A program made the translations under genes and the position numbers. A model generated the notes under the pieces. It was not told where the DNA came from. It saw nothing but the letters and a program-made list of their open reading frames with translations, and did no database searches. A stretch of DNA of 64,000 bases from Paenibacillus oryzisoli (GTDB lineage: Bacteria > Bacillota > Bacilli > Paenibacillales > NBRC-103111): contig NZ_LYPB01000081.1 of the NCBI RefSeq assembly GCF_001653565.1, positions 1 to 64,000 on the forward strand, read 5' to 3'. This document shows positions 1 through 8,220 of the stretch, piece by piece; position 1 is the stretch's first letter; each line of letters begins with the position of its first letter.

Positions 1-139
1 GTACCCCCTACTTTCCTCCTTAGTACAAATTCTGCATGGCAATTTCCAATTTGCATCATCCTAGCCTACCTAAGTAGTAACTGTTCAGGGTGACTATGTT
101 AAAATGTTAATAAATTTATGATGACGCTGGAGGATAACG

Positions 140-1414
140 ATGATGAATGAACAACGCAACTGGGCCGGTAATTATACATACAGCGCCTCGAATTATTATG
201 TTCCAGCGAATGTAGAAGAAATCCAAGCGTTGGTGGCTCGGAGTCAACAAATCAAGGTGCTTGGAACGCGCCATTCATTTAATGGTATCGCCGACAGTAC
301 AGAAACCTTAATCTCCCTTCAGAACTTGAATCGCGTGATTGAACTGGACCGCGCGAACAATAGGGTAACGGTTGAAGCGGGCATTCGCTATGGTGAGCTA
401 GGCGAGTATCTCTATGCGAATGGGTATGCGCTGCATAATCTTGCATCTTTACCTCACATTACAGTTGCAGGTGCATGCGCTACGGCTACACATGGTTCTG
501 GTGATCGCCATGGCAATTTGGCGACAGCCGTGTATGCCATGGAAGTGGTCACAGCGGACGGGCGTATCGTGCAGTTCTCCCGTGAAGATGACAATGGTCA
601 CCTTGCCGGTGCAGCCGTAGGACTAGGTGGATTAGGTGTTGTTACGAAAATTACCTTGGATGTTGTCCCATCCTTTCAGATGTATCAACATGTATACGAC
701 AATGTTCCCTTGGCACAGCTTGAAGCGCACTTCGATGAGATATTCTCCAGTGGTTACAGCGTCAGTTTGTTCACAAACTGGCAGGAATCTTCCTTTAATC
801 AGCTCTGGAAGAAACAGGCAATCACGGATTCATCCTCCGCCCCTGTGCAGGTGGAACCTGAATTGTTTGGAGCGAAACTAGCGGATACACATCGTCATCC
901 CGTGCCAGGTCACACTTCCGAGAATTGTAGTGAACAGATGGGAATACCCGGTCCTTGGCAGGAACGTATGCCCCACTTCCGGATGGATTTCACACCAAGT
1001 GCAGGAGAAGAATTGCAGAGCGAATACTATGTGCCTCGTCAACATGCGTATGCGGCACTATGTGCGCTCGACAGTATCAAAGAACTCATCTCGCCACTGT
1101 TGTATGTGTCTGAGGTGCGTACAATTGCAGCAGATGATCTATGGATGAGTCCCTGCTATAAGCAGGAGACGGTGGCGTTTCATTTTACATGGAAACCGAA
1201 TTGGGAAGGGGTTGCGCAGCTACTGCCTACAATAGAAGAGAAGCTGGAGCCATTTGAAGCTCGGCCGCATTGGGCCAAGCTGTTCACGATGTCGCCGGAA
1301 CGCGTGCAGTCATTGTATGCGAAGCTGCCTGAGTTTCAACAACTGCTCCGCCAATGCGATCCCCATGGCAAGTTCCGTAATGACTTCTTGAAAACGTACA
1401 TATTAGGAGACTAA
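140..1414 (+). CDS. FAD-dependent alditol oxidase-like flavoenzyme
   Basis: A 424-residue protein of the vanillyl-alcohol-oxidase fold, closest in motif pattern to alditol (xylitol/sorbitol) oxidases and D-arabinono-lactone oxidases. The FAD domain occupies about residues 15-180. TRHSFN near residue 45 carries the histidine that binds FAD covalently in Streptomyces AldO, and ATHGSG near residue 115 is the second flavin-loop signature. The rest is a substrate domain ending in a C-terminal segment typical of the family (FRNDFLKTYI). These enzymes oxidise a terminal alcohol of a polyol and make hydrogen peroxide; the substrate here is not readable. A GGAGG at 129-133 allows ATG 140 or ATG 143. 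The next gene starts 2 bp after the stop, so the two are probably co-transcribed. The 139 bases before it hold no gene. Confidence 0.85.
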   Translation: MMNEQRNWAGNYTYSASNYYVPANVEEIQALVARSQQIKVLGTRHSFNGIADSTETLISLQNLNRVIELDRANNRVTVEAGIRYGELGEYLYANGYALHNLASLPHITVAGACATATHGSGDRHGNLATAVYAMEVVTADGRIVQFSREDDNGHLAGAAVGLGGLGVVTKITLDVVPSFQMYQHVYDNVPLAQLEAHFDEIFSSGYSVSLFTNWQESSFNQLWKKQAITDSSSAPVQVEPELFGAKLADTHRHPVPGHTSENCSEQMGIPGPWQERMPHFRMDFTPSAGEELQSEYYVPRQHAYAALCALDSIKELISPLLYVSEVRTIAADDLWMSPCYKQETVAFHFTWKPNWEGVAQLLPTIEEKLEPFEARPHWAKLFTMSPERVQSLYAKLPEFQQLLRQCDPHGKFRNDFLKTYILGD

Positions 1415-1416
1415 CG

Positions 1417-2073
1417 ATGTTAAGAATCGGATGCTTCCATGCTCATTATTCAAATATTGAACATATTGACATTGCCCTGCGCAGCTTGCATGTGGAACTT
1501 ATTCATTATGTCGATCCCGGGCTGGATCGAATCAAGCGAGATGCCGATTTCACGGCCGAAATGGCTCAGAAGAAAGTGCTAGACACACTGAATTGGATAA
1601 CCAGCAATCACGTTGACGCAATTTTAATAACCTGTACTTTTTTTACAGCTATTTATAATGAAGACGTTCATCACTATTCAATCCCTATTATCTCAATCGA
1701 TGATCCGCTGTTCGAAGAGATTTGTCAGCTGGATCAGCCTACGGTTGTAGCTTTTACGAATCCAAGTACTGTGCAAGGAACGATGAAGCAATTAGCGGCG
1801 TACGCCGCTAAGAAAGGGATAGCGCTAGATGCGGCACCTGTCTTACTTGCGAATACGTTTGATCTCATCATGCAAGGTAAGAAACATGCGTACATCGAAG
1901 CAGTCACACAAGGATTAATCGATGTGATAGAGGCGAATCCAACGAAGCGCGTGGTCGCTGCCCAGCTCTCGATGGTTCCTGCCGCGGAGGCTGCTGAGGA
2001 TCAAACGAAGCGCATCGTTGGGAACCAACTCGTAGCGTTAGCCACGTATATGAAGGCGGCTTTGGGCATATAA
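1417..2073 (+). CDS. Aspartate/glutamate racemase-superfamily protein lacking the second cysteine
   Basis: A 218-residue cytosolic protein with the look of the Asp/Glu/hydantoin racemase superfamily, which is built from two similar half-domains each normally giving a catalytic cysteine. The first half has ILITCTFFTA near residue 70, matching the usual ITCNT-type cysteine loop. The equivalent loop in the second half reads VVAAQLSMVPA, with no cysteine. That argues against ordinary racemisation and for a one-cysteine chemistry such as the decarboxylase or isomerase branches, or for loss of activity. It starts 2 bp after the flavoenzyme stop with TTAGGAG as ribosome site, and a rho-independent terminator follows it, so the pair forms a two-gene operon. 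The function is not assigned. Confidence 0.75.
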   Translation: MLRIGCFHAHYSNIEHIDIALRSLHVELIHYVDPGLDRIKRDADFTAEMAQKKVLDTLNWITSNHVDAILITCTFFTAIYNEDVHHYSIPIISIDDPLFEEICQLDQPTVVAFTNPSTVQGTMKQLAAYAAKKGIALDAAPVLLANTFDLIMQGKKHAYIEAVTQGLIDVIEANPTKRVVAAQLSMVPAAEAAEDQTKRIVGNQLVALATYMKAALGI

Positions 2074-2093
2074 GTTGGCCGAGTCAAACCGTC

Positions 2094-2125
2094 AAAGCCC
2101 CGATCCTATGTGGATACGGGGCTTT
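2094..2125 (+). terminator. Rho-independent-type hairpin after the flavoenzyme/racemase pair
   Basis: Perfect 9-bp arms AAAGCCCCG and CGGGGCTTT flank a 14-nt loop, 20 bases after the stop of the racemase-like gene. The T-tract after it is weak. Confidence 0.7.
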
Positions 2126-2140
2126 GTCATCGCCAGAGCG

Positions 2141-2290
2141 CTCGGCGGACCTGAGCTTCTGGTCGCTCGGTGGACCTGAGCTTCTGGTCGCTCGGTGGAC
2201 CTGAGCTTCTGGTCGCTCGGTGGACCTGAGCTTCTGGTCGCTCGACGGACCTGAGCTTCTGAGCGCTGGGTGGACCTGAGCTTCAGAGCG
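2141..2290 (+). repeat. Six tandem copies of a 25-bp unit
   Basis: Six head-to-tail 25-bp units begin at 2141, 2166, 2191, 2216, 2241 and 2266. Units 2-4 are identical, unit 1 differs at one base, and units 5-6 differ at a few. Each unit contains GGACC, TGAGCTTC and GGTCG, so GACC/GGTC pairing within or between units could give a series of small hairpins in RNA. The array lies between a terminator and the end of the minus-strand propeller gene. Since 25 is not a multiple of 3, reading frames through it only give a scrambled periodic peptide, and I do not regard it as coding. Confidence 0.9.
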
Positions 2291-2353
2291 CTCCAGTATT
2301 CCTTCTCCCGCGCCCTTCGGCAATCCCATTTCCCCGCGCGCGCCACAAGAATA

Positions 2354-2540
2354 AATGGATTTTATACAGTTAAATCTTGGTATTCTCTGTTCAAATGCCA
2401 AATAGATGGAAAATATACAGCAAATTGTACACATTAGACTCGATATGGACAAAAGAGGCGGATTTAACTGCATATTTTACAGTTAAATCCAATTATCGCG
2501 AAGATTCCGCGAAAATAGCTGTATATTTTCCCGTTAATCC
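2354..2540. repeat. Intergenic AT-rich repeat cluster, four modules
   Basis: Four related modules lie here: TGGATTTTATACAGTTAAAT at 2356-2375, AGATGGAAAATATACAGC from 2404, a 10-bp inverted repeat GATTTAACTG / CAGTTAAATC at 2461-2470 and 2480-2489, and GAAAATAGCTGTATATTTTC at 2511-2530. Similar modules recur in the same order at 20209-20402, and one recurs near 9163. Bases 2541-2685, between this and the propeller gene, show nothing I recognise. Confidence 0.7.
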
Positions 2541-2685
2541 CACCTAGGAATTCCACAGGAATCACGGATCGGAGAAATCTCGACCAGTATGTGCATCAAG
2601 CTTCCATAGCGAGCTTTCCCGCATATTTAATTCTCCAATATGTGCCTCAAGCATCCAAACTTTCCTGCATATTTCATTCAAGTGC

Positions 2686-5037
2686 TTAAGGAATAACGAC
2701 TTCGTTCTTTTCCTCTAGTGTGTTCAGGTCATTTGCTTTAATGAATCCGTTCGAGACGGTATACAAGGTATCACCAATATAGAGAACGCGCTGCACCTGT
2801 TTATCTCCGGCATAGAAATGCTGACCCGCTTTGCTCAGATCTTCCTGCGAGAGGTGGGTGATGCCGCCGCGGAACTGGAAACCTTTTACCAAATCAAGAT
2901 TATAGACGTACGCCCCCTGGAAAGCAAAACTTCCGTATGAACTAGCCGAATTCTTCGAATTGCTGGTCGCCGGATCGAGTTTCATCACCGTAACAGGGAA
3001 GGACAGCAGATGCTTCTCCTTGTTAAAGAGCAGGGCACGGTGATTGTTCAGCAACTCCGAATCCGTTCCACGATCCCCAATCAACTGAGTAAATTTCTCC
3101 TTCGGATTATTCACATCAGATACATCGAACAGAGCCACTTTCATGCCTTGATAATAGGCAATGGATGATGAGCCTGCCATGCTTTTGTTATCGACTTCAA
3201 CTGTATCTTTGCCGAAGCCAATAATATGGTTCTCATCATAGGGATGCAGATAGTTGCTGTAGCCTGGGATCTTTAATGCCCCTAATAATTTCGGTTGATC
3301 GGGTTGCTTTAAGTCTAAGACGAATAGTGGATCCGTATTTTTAAAAGTAACCATATAAGCGCGGTCGCCCATGAAACGGGTAGAATAGATGCGCTCGCCG
3401 GGCGCGATGTTTAAGATTTTGCCTACTTCTTTCAGGTTTGCGTCAAGGATATAGACATGGTTTTTCGAGGTACCTTCATCTGTCCGCCAAACTTCTCCTG
3501 TGGTCGTAGCAAGACGGAAGTGTCCATTATGCTCATCCATCGAGAATTGGTTTAGGAGATGACCTGGCACTTTACCGGTATTTTTGTACACCGCTTTCCC
3601 CGTGTTGAGTCCGAATTGATAGAGTATAGTGTCCTGTTGTTGATCTTCATAGGTCGTAGCTGCCACATAGAGATTCTCTTCCGAAGCGTAGACATTCTGC
3701 CCTGAGCCGAGGTACGAGGTGACATTCATCGTCTGCGTCAGATCGTTCAGATCAAGACTCCCGACGAGCACATAGTTAGGTTCAAGCGCTTTGGGCAAAT
3801 AGTAGATGTGATCCAATGGAATTGAAGTAAAAGCATTCCCTGCCGAGGAATCTCGGTAAGCTGGGGCTAGATCTTTCATGGCATCTTCCGTTTTTGCCAT
3901 TTCCCGGTAATGATAGTAATTAACATATTTATTGGCGATAAAATAGAGCGATGTTCCGATTTTGCGGGATGACATGTAGTTGCCTTCGAGTTCAACCTCT
4001 TTGACTAGCTTCAGGTTACTGCGATCCTTGAGATCGTAAACCATAACCTTCGTCGTTGCCTGCATAGGGAACGGGGAGATCCTTATTTTATCTGAGATGC
4101 CGATCATCTTGCTGCTACTGCTGCTGGCATCTTCGTTATATGGCACAGGTTTAAAGTTCTGATAGGATTGCCCCACAACGATTAGGTGGGTATCGTCTAC
4201 GTAGATTTCGCTCGGTTGGAACTGTGTGTTTGCGGTGTTGGCCGCGGTGGAGAAATCCAACATACTCAGCACTTTCATCTCATCTGCAGGATATGCCTGC
4301 GTGACGACGATCCGCTGCTTGTTCACGGTATAGATGTACGTGCCATCTGATTTAACGACATCTGATTCATCCACACCCTCTACTTGCACATTCGTTCCCG
4401 AGTACTCGGGTGATACGGATTTGGCTGAGTCTTGGGTGGTGACACTTATACTGCCGGCAGCTGCTGGTACGGAGGCAGTTGTAGAAGATTTAGAGAGAGC
4501 TGATAGGGACGTAAGCCTTACTGCGTTTAGTTGGTTGCTCTCATTCTGCGTCAACAGGGTAATTAAGTGGTCATAAGTACCGACAACCGGCAAGCTATCC
4601 GTCTGCTTCGTGATGTTAACGGAACGGGTTGCTGAATCCCAGCGAACGACATGATTGACGCTTTCCATAAAGAACCGCAGCGGAACGTAGAGGGAGTCGT
4701 TTACGATTTGGGTGACACCGTTCATGGTGGTTGCTTGCCCATTGACTTGGGCATTGTCGGAATTAAGGGGAAGCTTCAGCTCGTATCCATCGCGTGTAAC
4801 AATGGCAACTCGTTCAGCTTCATTCCAGCTAATTTCCATGTTTAAAGCGGTTGCAAGATCGCGAACAGGCGCCATTAGCATGCCATCTATCATGCGGGGC
4901 TGGTGGGAGAACGCGATAGATTGGCCTTCAAGATTAACGATCGTTTCCTGACCAGCATTCGTAGAGACCGGCGTAAAAGCCGATGTTAAGAGAATTGCGG
5001 TCGTCAGGAGGCCTACGGCCATAACCTTTTTCTTCAT
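2686..5037 (-). CDS. Secreted beta-propeller protein with copper-amine-oxidase-like N-terminal domain
   Basis: About 783 residues. A Sec signal peptide covers residues 1-29 (MKKKVMAVGLL then a hydrophobic core, cleavage near STNA-G). Residues about 35-120 match the stalk domain seen at the N-terminus of copper amine oxidase-like proteins: VRDLATALNMEISWN and PLRFFMESV are its two typical strands, and in Paenibacillus this domain is common on exported proteins. A serine/threonine-rich linker follows. Residues about 190-783 form a predicted beta-propeller of the secreted C-terminal propeller family, with repeated VYDLKD/LFDVSD-type strands. The tracked ATG at 5046 sits directly against AAGG, while ATG 5037 stands 9 nt after it, so I chose 5037. 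It is a single gene with no operon partner, and its enzymatic role is unknown. Confidence 0.85.
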   Translation of the reverse strand: MKKKVMAVGLLTTAILLTSAFTPVSTNAGQETIVNLEGQSIAFSHQPRMIDGMLMAPVRDLATALNMEISWNEAERVAIVTRDGYELKLPLNSDNAQVNGQATTMNGVTQIVNDSLYVPLRFFMESVNHVVRWDSATRSVNITKQTDSLPVVGTYDHLITLLTQNESNQLNAVRLTSLSALSKSSTTASVPAAAGSISVTTQDSAKSVSPEYSGTNVQVEGVDESDVVKSDGTYIYTVNKQRIVVTQAYPADEMKVLSMLDFSTAANTANTQFQPSEIYVDDTHLIVVGQSYQNFKPVPYNEDASSSSSKMIGISDKIRISPFPMQATTKVMVYDLKDRSNLKLVKEVELEGNYMSSRKIGTSLYFIANKYVNYYHYREMAKTEDAMKDLAPAYRDSSAGNAFTSIPLDHIYYLPKALEPNYVLVGSLDLNDLTQTMNVTSYLGSGQNVYASEENLYVAATTYEDQQQDTILYQFGLNTGKAVYKNTGKVPGHLLNQFSMDEHNGHFRLATTTGEVWRTDEGTSKNHVYILDANLKEVGKILNIAPGERIYSTRFMGDRAYMVTFKNTDPLFVLDLKQPDQPKLLGALKIPGYSNYLHPYDENHIIGFGKDTVEVDNKSMAGSSSIAYYQGMKVALFDVSDVNNPKEKFTQLIGDRGTDSELLNNHRALLFNKEKHLLSFPVTVMKLDPATSNSKNSASSYGSFAFQGAYVYNLDLVKGFQFRGGITHLSQEDLSKAGQHFYAGDKQVQRVLYIGDTLYTVSNGFIKANDLNTLEEKNEVVIP

Positions 5038-5211
5038 ATAGCTCATCCTTCGCTAAGTTATTGTCGGTTTCCATTATTGTATCTGTATCCACTAAACGGA
5101 TGGTGTTGAGGATTTGTTGCATGGAACTGGAAATATTTCTCTAAAGGTGGTCGGAGGCTCCTCTATTATCACAAATCGCCCTTTGCAATCTTGCTTTCAA
5201 GTCGAGTCTCC

Positions 5212-5241
5212 CTTACAAGGCTAGCTAGGTTTGGGTATACT
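5212..5241 (+). promoter_or_regulatory. Possible sigma-A promoter upstream of the AraC fusion regulator
   Basis: CTTACA (5212-5217) and TATACT (5236-5241) are 18 bp apart. TATACTGTGTGTATA (5236-5250) is also an inverted repeat. Otherwise the stretch 5038-5421 between the divergent genes shows nothing certain. Confidence 0.35.
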
Positions 5242-5460
5242 GTGTGTATAGAGGACTTATTGGCTACAGATGCGGATTGGTAAATAGAGAGAGGCTGCTA
5301 AAGCCGGAGTAAGCGCTGCGTTTGGTGTGAGCTGCGGAAACGATGTTTATGGATAAGATCACATGTCCAGCCGTTTTGTGCTACGCTAAAGCAAGAGACA
5401 GAAGGAAATGAGGGATCGGCGATAGATGATACCCTAGAAAGTTGGCTGCCGCTGGATAAA

Positions 5461-7038
5461 GTGGCGCTTAAGCTGCTTCAGATTCATTATCATCGTTTGG
5501 ACACGGATGGATTCATCAAGCTGCAGATTCCGCATGCCTATAGAATGCTTCTTATCTTAGGCGGAGAAGGCAAATGTATGGTGGATGGCGAGTGGATTCC
5601 TCTTCAACGGGGGAGTTGCTGCCTGCTGCGGCCAGGGACGTATACGGCTGCGAGCTTGAGTACAGGAGAAGGATTGGCCTGGTACGATTTCACCTTCGAG
5701 GCTTTTCCTTACGACCAGAAGCCGGTAGGCGGGTCAGGCGATGCGGGCCAAGGCGACAAAGTTTGGTGTGGCGCTATCCCAGAGCATTCGCTGGCTCAAG
5801 CAGCAGATCTCACCAAACGGCTGTATATGGAGCGCGACAGTCAAGAACGCGTTGAATGGTTCCGTTTAAATGTAGTTTTTCAAGAGCTCCTTTACTGGGT
5901 GATGAAGGATTTGGGCAAGGAAGCTGTCGGACAAGCGAAGGAGCGAATTACCCGAATAATCGACTATATGGAGCGCCATTTTCAGGATAATCTTACACGC
6001 GACATGCTTGCGCAACTGGCTGGCATGAGCCCTGAATATTTCTCCCGTGTATTCAGGAAAGAGACTGGAAGGACGCTAGGCGAGTATTTGACGAACATTC
6101 GCATCAATCATGCCAAACGCGAGTTGATTCGCGGTCAAGCGTCGATTGGTTGGATCGCAGAATATGCCGGTTATGGCGAGCAGTACTATTTTAGCCGCAA
6201 ATTCAAGCAAGAGGTTGGAATGTCGCCTACAGTCTATATGGAGAAACAAAGAAACCATGTGGCATGCCTCTTCCCGCCGTATGTAGACCATATGCTAGCA
6301 TTGGGGGTTATCCCTTACGCTTCTATGATGGATAGAGATCACCCCTTGTCATCCCAAGTGCAACGATCGATTCATTTAGGAGAGCAGGAAGCTGAACTGG
6401 GCGAACGCAACTTGAGCCAACTGCTGCAGATTGAGCCGGATTTGATTCTTTGCAGCCAATACATTGATCCGAAGCTGGAAGCCAGACTGAATCGAATCGC
6501 ACCGACGTTTACGATCTCCTATAAACAGGAGTGGAGGCGCGTTTTGGGTGAAATTGCTGTTTTACTGGGCAAATCGGAAGAGCTGGAAGAGGCGCTTCTC
6601 CGTTATGAACGCAAATGCCATGAAACATCGACACAGATCAAGTCAGCTATCGGTGAGCAAACGGTCGCCTTGCTGCGAATCCATGCGGATCAAATTCGCT
6701 TGTATGGCGGGTCCAGGCATTCGTATACGGCACCTGTGCTGTATGGGGACTTGGGACTAAAGGCGCCAGATCTTGTACGCCGCTTGGCTTGGGACGATTA
6801 CTGGGCAAGCGTATCGATATCCCATCTTTCACAGCTCGATGCGGACCAACTGCTGCTTGTCGTCGATCCAGGTTGCGAAGACCAACTGCAGACGTTGATG
6901 GACAGCCGAAACTGGCATGACATACCCGCTGTGAAGCGAGGGAATATCTATCACGCAGATTACTATACATGGATGAGCAGCGGTATTTTGATGAATAGCA
7001 TGAAGATGGAGGAAGCATTGCGATTCCTGGGCCCATAG
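5461..7038 (+). CDS. AraC-type regulator fused to a siderophore-binding domain (Btr-like)
   Basis: A 525-residue intracellular activator with three parts: a cupin-like N-terminal region (about 1-125); two AraC helix-turn-helix motifs (about 160-265, ending in the conserved GYGEQYYFSRKFKQEVGMSP); and a C-terminal periplasmic-binding-like domain (about 270-525). The last part resembles the neighbouring lipoprotein: VALLRIHADQIRLYGG matches VAIVRVHTKEFRLYGG. This is the architecture of Bacillus Btr, which senses bacillibactin and activates iron-siderophore uptake. GTG 5461 is the first conventional start but has no good ribosome site. The frame stays open upstream, and GAGGG (5410-5414) sits 7 nt before ATA 5422, from which a plausible N-terminus DDTLESWLPLDKV reads. 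The true start may therefore be 5422 with an altered codon. Confidence 0.85.
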   Translation: MALKLLQIHYHRLDTDGFIKLQIPHAYRMLLILGGEGKCMVDGEWIPLQRGSCCLLRPGTYTAASLSTGEGLAWYDFTFEAFPYDQKPVGGSGDAGQGDKVWCGAIPEHSLAQAADLTKRLYMERDSQERVEWFRLNVVFQELLYWVMKDLGKEAVGQAKERITRIIDYMERHFQDNLTRDMLAQLAGMSPEYFSRVFRKETGRTLGEYLTNIRINHAKRELIRGQASIGWIAEYAGYGEQYYFSRKFKQEVGMSPTVYMEKQRNHVACLFPPYVDHMLALGVIPYASMMDRDHPLSSQVQRSIHLGEQEAELGERNLSQLLQIEPDLILCSQYIDPKLEARLNRIAPTFTISYKQEWRRVLGEIAVLLGKSEELEEALLRYERKCHETSTQIKSAIGEQTVALLRIHADQIRLYGGSRHSYTAPVLYGDLGLKAPDLVRRLAWDDYWASVSISHLSQLDADQLLLVVDPGCEDQLQTLMDSRNWHDIPAVKRGNIYHADYYTWMSSGILMNSMKMEEALRFLGP

Positions 7039-7047
7039 ATGTCACAA

Positions 7048-7075
7048 TTGTCCATCTCCATGAACGGTTTTGTCC
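7048..7075 (+). promoter_or_regulatory. Candidate AraC-type direct-repeat operator
   Basis: TTGTCC occurs at 7048-7053 and again at 7070-7075, a 22-bp period, just upstream of the Fur box. AraC proteins usually bind direct repeats about two helical turns apart, so this could be the site of the adjacent regulator. The match is short, and the assignment is inference. Confidence 0.35.
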
Positions 7076-7104
7076 TTGGCAGTCGAAGAGGATCACGATA
7101 CAAT

Positions 7105-7119
7105 TGATAACGATTCTCA
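7105..7119 (+). promoter_or_regulatory. Fur box upstream of the siderophore lipoprotein
   Basis: TGATAACGATTCTCA matches the 7-1-7 Fur consensus (TGATAAT-N-ATTATCA) at 12 of the 14 arm positions. It lies between the regulator and the lipoprotein gene, which predicts iron repression. Confidence 0.75.
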
Positions 7120-7150
7120 GTAAAGAAAGGCACAAGGAGTGGTAATCGAC

Positions 7151-8131
7151 ATGAAGAAAACTCGTTTATGGATGATGGGGGCACTGGCTGTCTCATTGGG
7201 GGTATCGCTTACAGGTTGTGGGTCAAAGGATACGAATGCAGCGAACACTGGGACCGCGACGGTCAGCCCAAGTACTGTGAAGGAAACGGCGTCGGCCAAG
7301 CCTGCAGCACAGGAGAAGACCGTCAAGGATGAGATCGGTCATGAAGTGAAGATTCCCGGGGATCCGAAGCGGATTCTCGGAATTTATTTGGAAGACGAAC
7401 TGCTGTCGTTGGGCATTCAGCCGTTCAAGCAATCGAAGATCGGAACATGGAGCGGACAAGATTATCTGGGTCTTGCGATGCCAGCCATCGATGTGAGTGG
7501 AAGTGTAGAAGCCGTTTTGGAAGCGGCGCCTGATCTCATTTTGGAGAATGTATATGATGAGAAAAGGTACGGTCAATTCTCCAAAGTGGCTCCGATGTAC
7601 GCCTTTAAAGATGCAAGAGCAGATTGGAGAGCGACGATTCGCACGCTAGGTGATCTGTTTGGCAAGACAGACAAAGCGAAGGATGTCATTGAGAAGTATG
7701 ATCAGAGAGCCAAGCAGGCTGGAGCGACCATCAAGCAAAAGATTGGCGATCAAACGGTTGCAATCGTTCGTGTTCATACGAAAGAGTTCCGACTCTATGG
7801 CGGCCCGGGATATGCCGGACCTGTTGTTTATCAAGATTTGGGACTTACGCCATCGAAGCTTGTGAAGGAACTGATTTTGGACAAAAATGGGAAAGTTGTG
7901 CCGATATCCTTGGAAATGATCCCTCAGTTGGATGCCGATCACATCTTTATTACAACGGATACAGGGGCAGAGGACAAGACCAAGGAATTGCTGGCTAATC
8001 CGCTGTGGCAGAGTCTTCCGGCTGTCAAAAAAGGGCATGTGTATCAGGTTAATTTTGAAACATGGATGAAAAGCGGTCCAATCGCTGATGGCAAAAAGAT
8101 TGATGATGTGCTTGCTGCTCTTGCAAAATAA
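7151..8131 (+). CDS. Iron-siderophore ABC transporter substrate-binding lipoprotein
   Basis: About 326 residues. The lipoprotein signal ends in SLTGC (cysteine at residue 23), followed by a low-complexity Ala/Thr/Ser/Lys tether and then a FeuA/FecB-type class III binding domain from about residue 65 (VKDEIGHEVKIPGDPKRIL is the usual first strand). It should hold a ferric siderophore at the outer membrane face. ATG 7151 was chosen over the upstream GTG 7139 because the GTG overlaps the AAGGAG ribosome site and the signal peptide starts at MKKTRLW. Neither a permease nor an ATPase gene follows, so it must work with a transporter encoded elsewhere. A Fur box precedes it. The C-terminal half of the upstream regulator is a homologue, suggesting that both bind the same siderophore. 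Confidence 0.9.
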   Translation: MKKTRLWMMGALAVSLGVSLTGCGSKDTNAANTGTATVSPSTVKETASAKPAAQEKTVKDEIGHEVKIPGDPKRILGIYLEDELLSLGIQPFKQSKIGTWSGQDYLGLAMPAIDVSGSVEAVLEAAPDLILENVYDEKRYGQFSKVAPMYAFKDARADWRATIRTLGDLFGKTDKAKDVIEKYDQRAKQAGATIKQKIGDQTVAIVRVHTKEFRLYGGPGYAGPVVYQDLGLTPSKLVKELILDKNGKVVPISLEMIPQLDADHIFITTDTGAEDKTKELLANPLWQSLPAVKKGHVYQVNFETWMKSGPIADGKKIDDVLAALAK

Positions 8132-8143
8132 GCGTTGCCCTAG

Positions 8144-8186
8144 AGGCTGTTTCTTCAGCAGTGTTCATCTGCCGGAGGGACAGCCT
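8144..8186 (+). terminator. Weak hairpin after the siderophore lipoprotein gene
   Basis: AGGCTGT (8144-8150) and ACAGCCT (8180-8186) pair across a 29-nt loop. There is no T-run, so this is a possible terminator only. Confidence 0.35.
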
Positions 8187-8214
8187 TCTCACGTTGCAGG
8201 TCATGTTATATAAT
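8186..8214 (+). promoter_or_regulatory. Promoter of the metallophosphoesterase gene
   Basis: TTCTCA (8186-8191), a 17-bp spacer and a perfect TATAAT (8209-8214). Transcription would start about 7 bases later, at or next to the ATG at 8221. Confidence 0.5.
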
Positions 8215-8220
8215 TGTGAT

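Noticed and set aside
2141..2290. CRISPR array
   Set aside because: The units are directly adjacent without spacers, and no cas-like gene is near.
2084..2473. A 129-residue minus-strand reading frame through the tandem repeat
   Set aside because: It is the 25-bp repeat read as a periodic peptide, then AT-rich intergenic modules; no ribosome site and no family resemblance.
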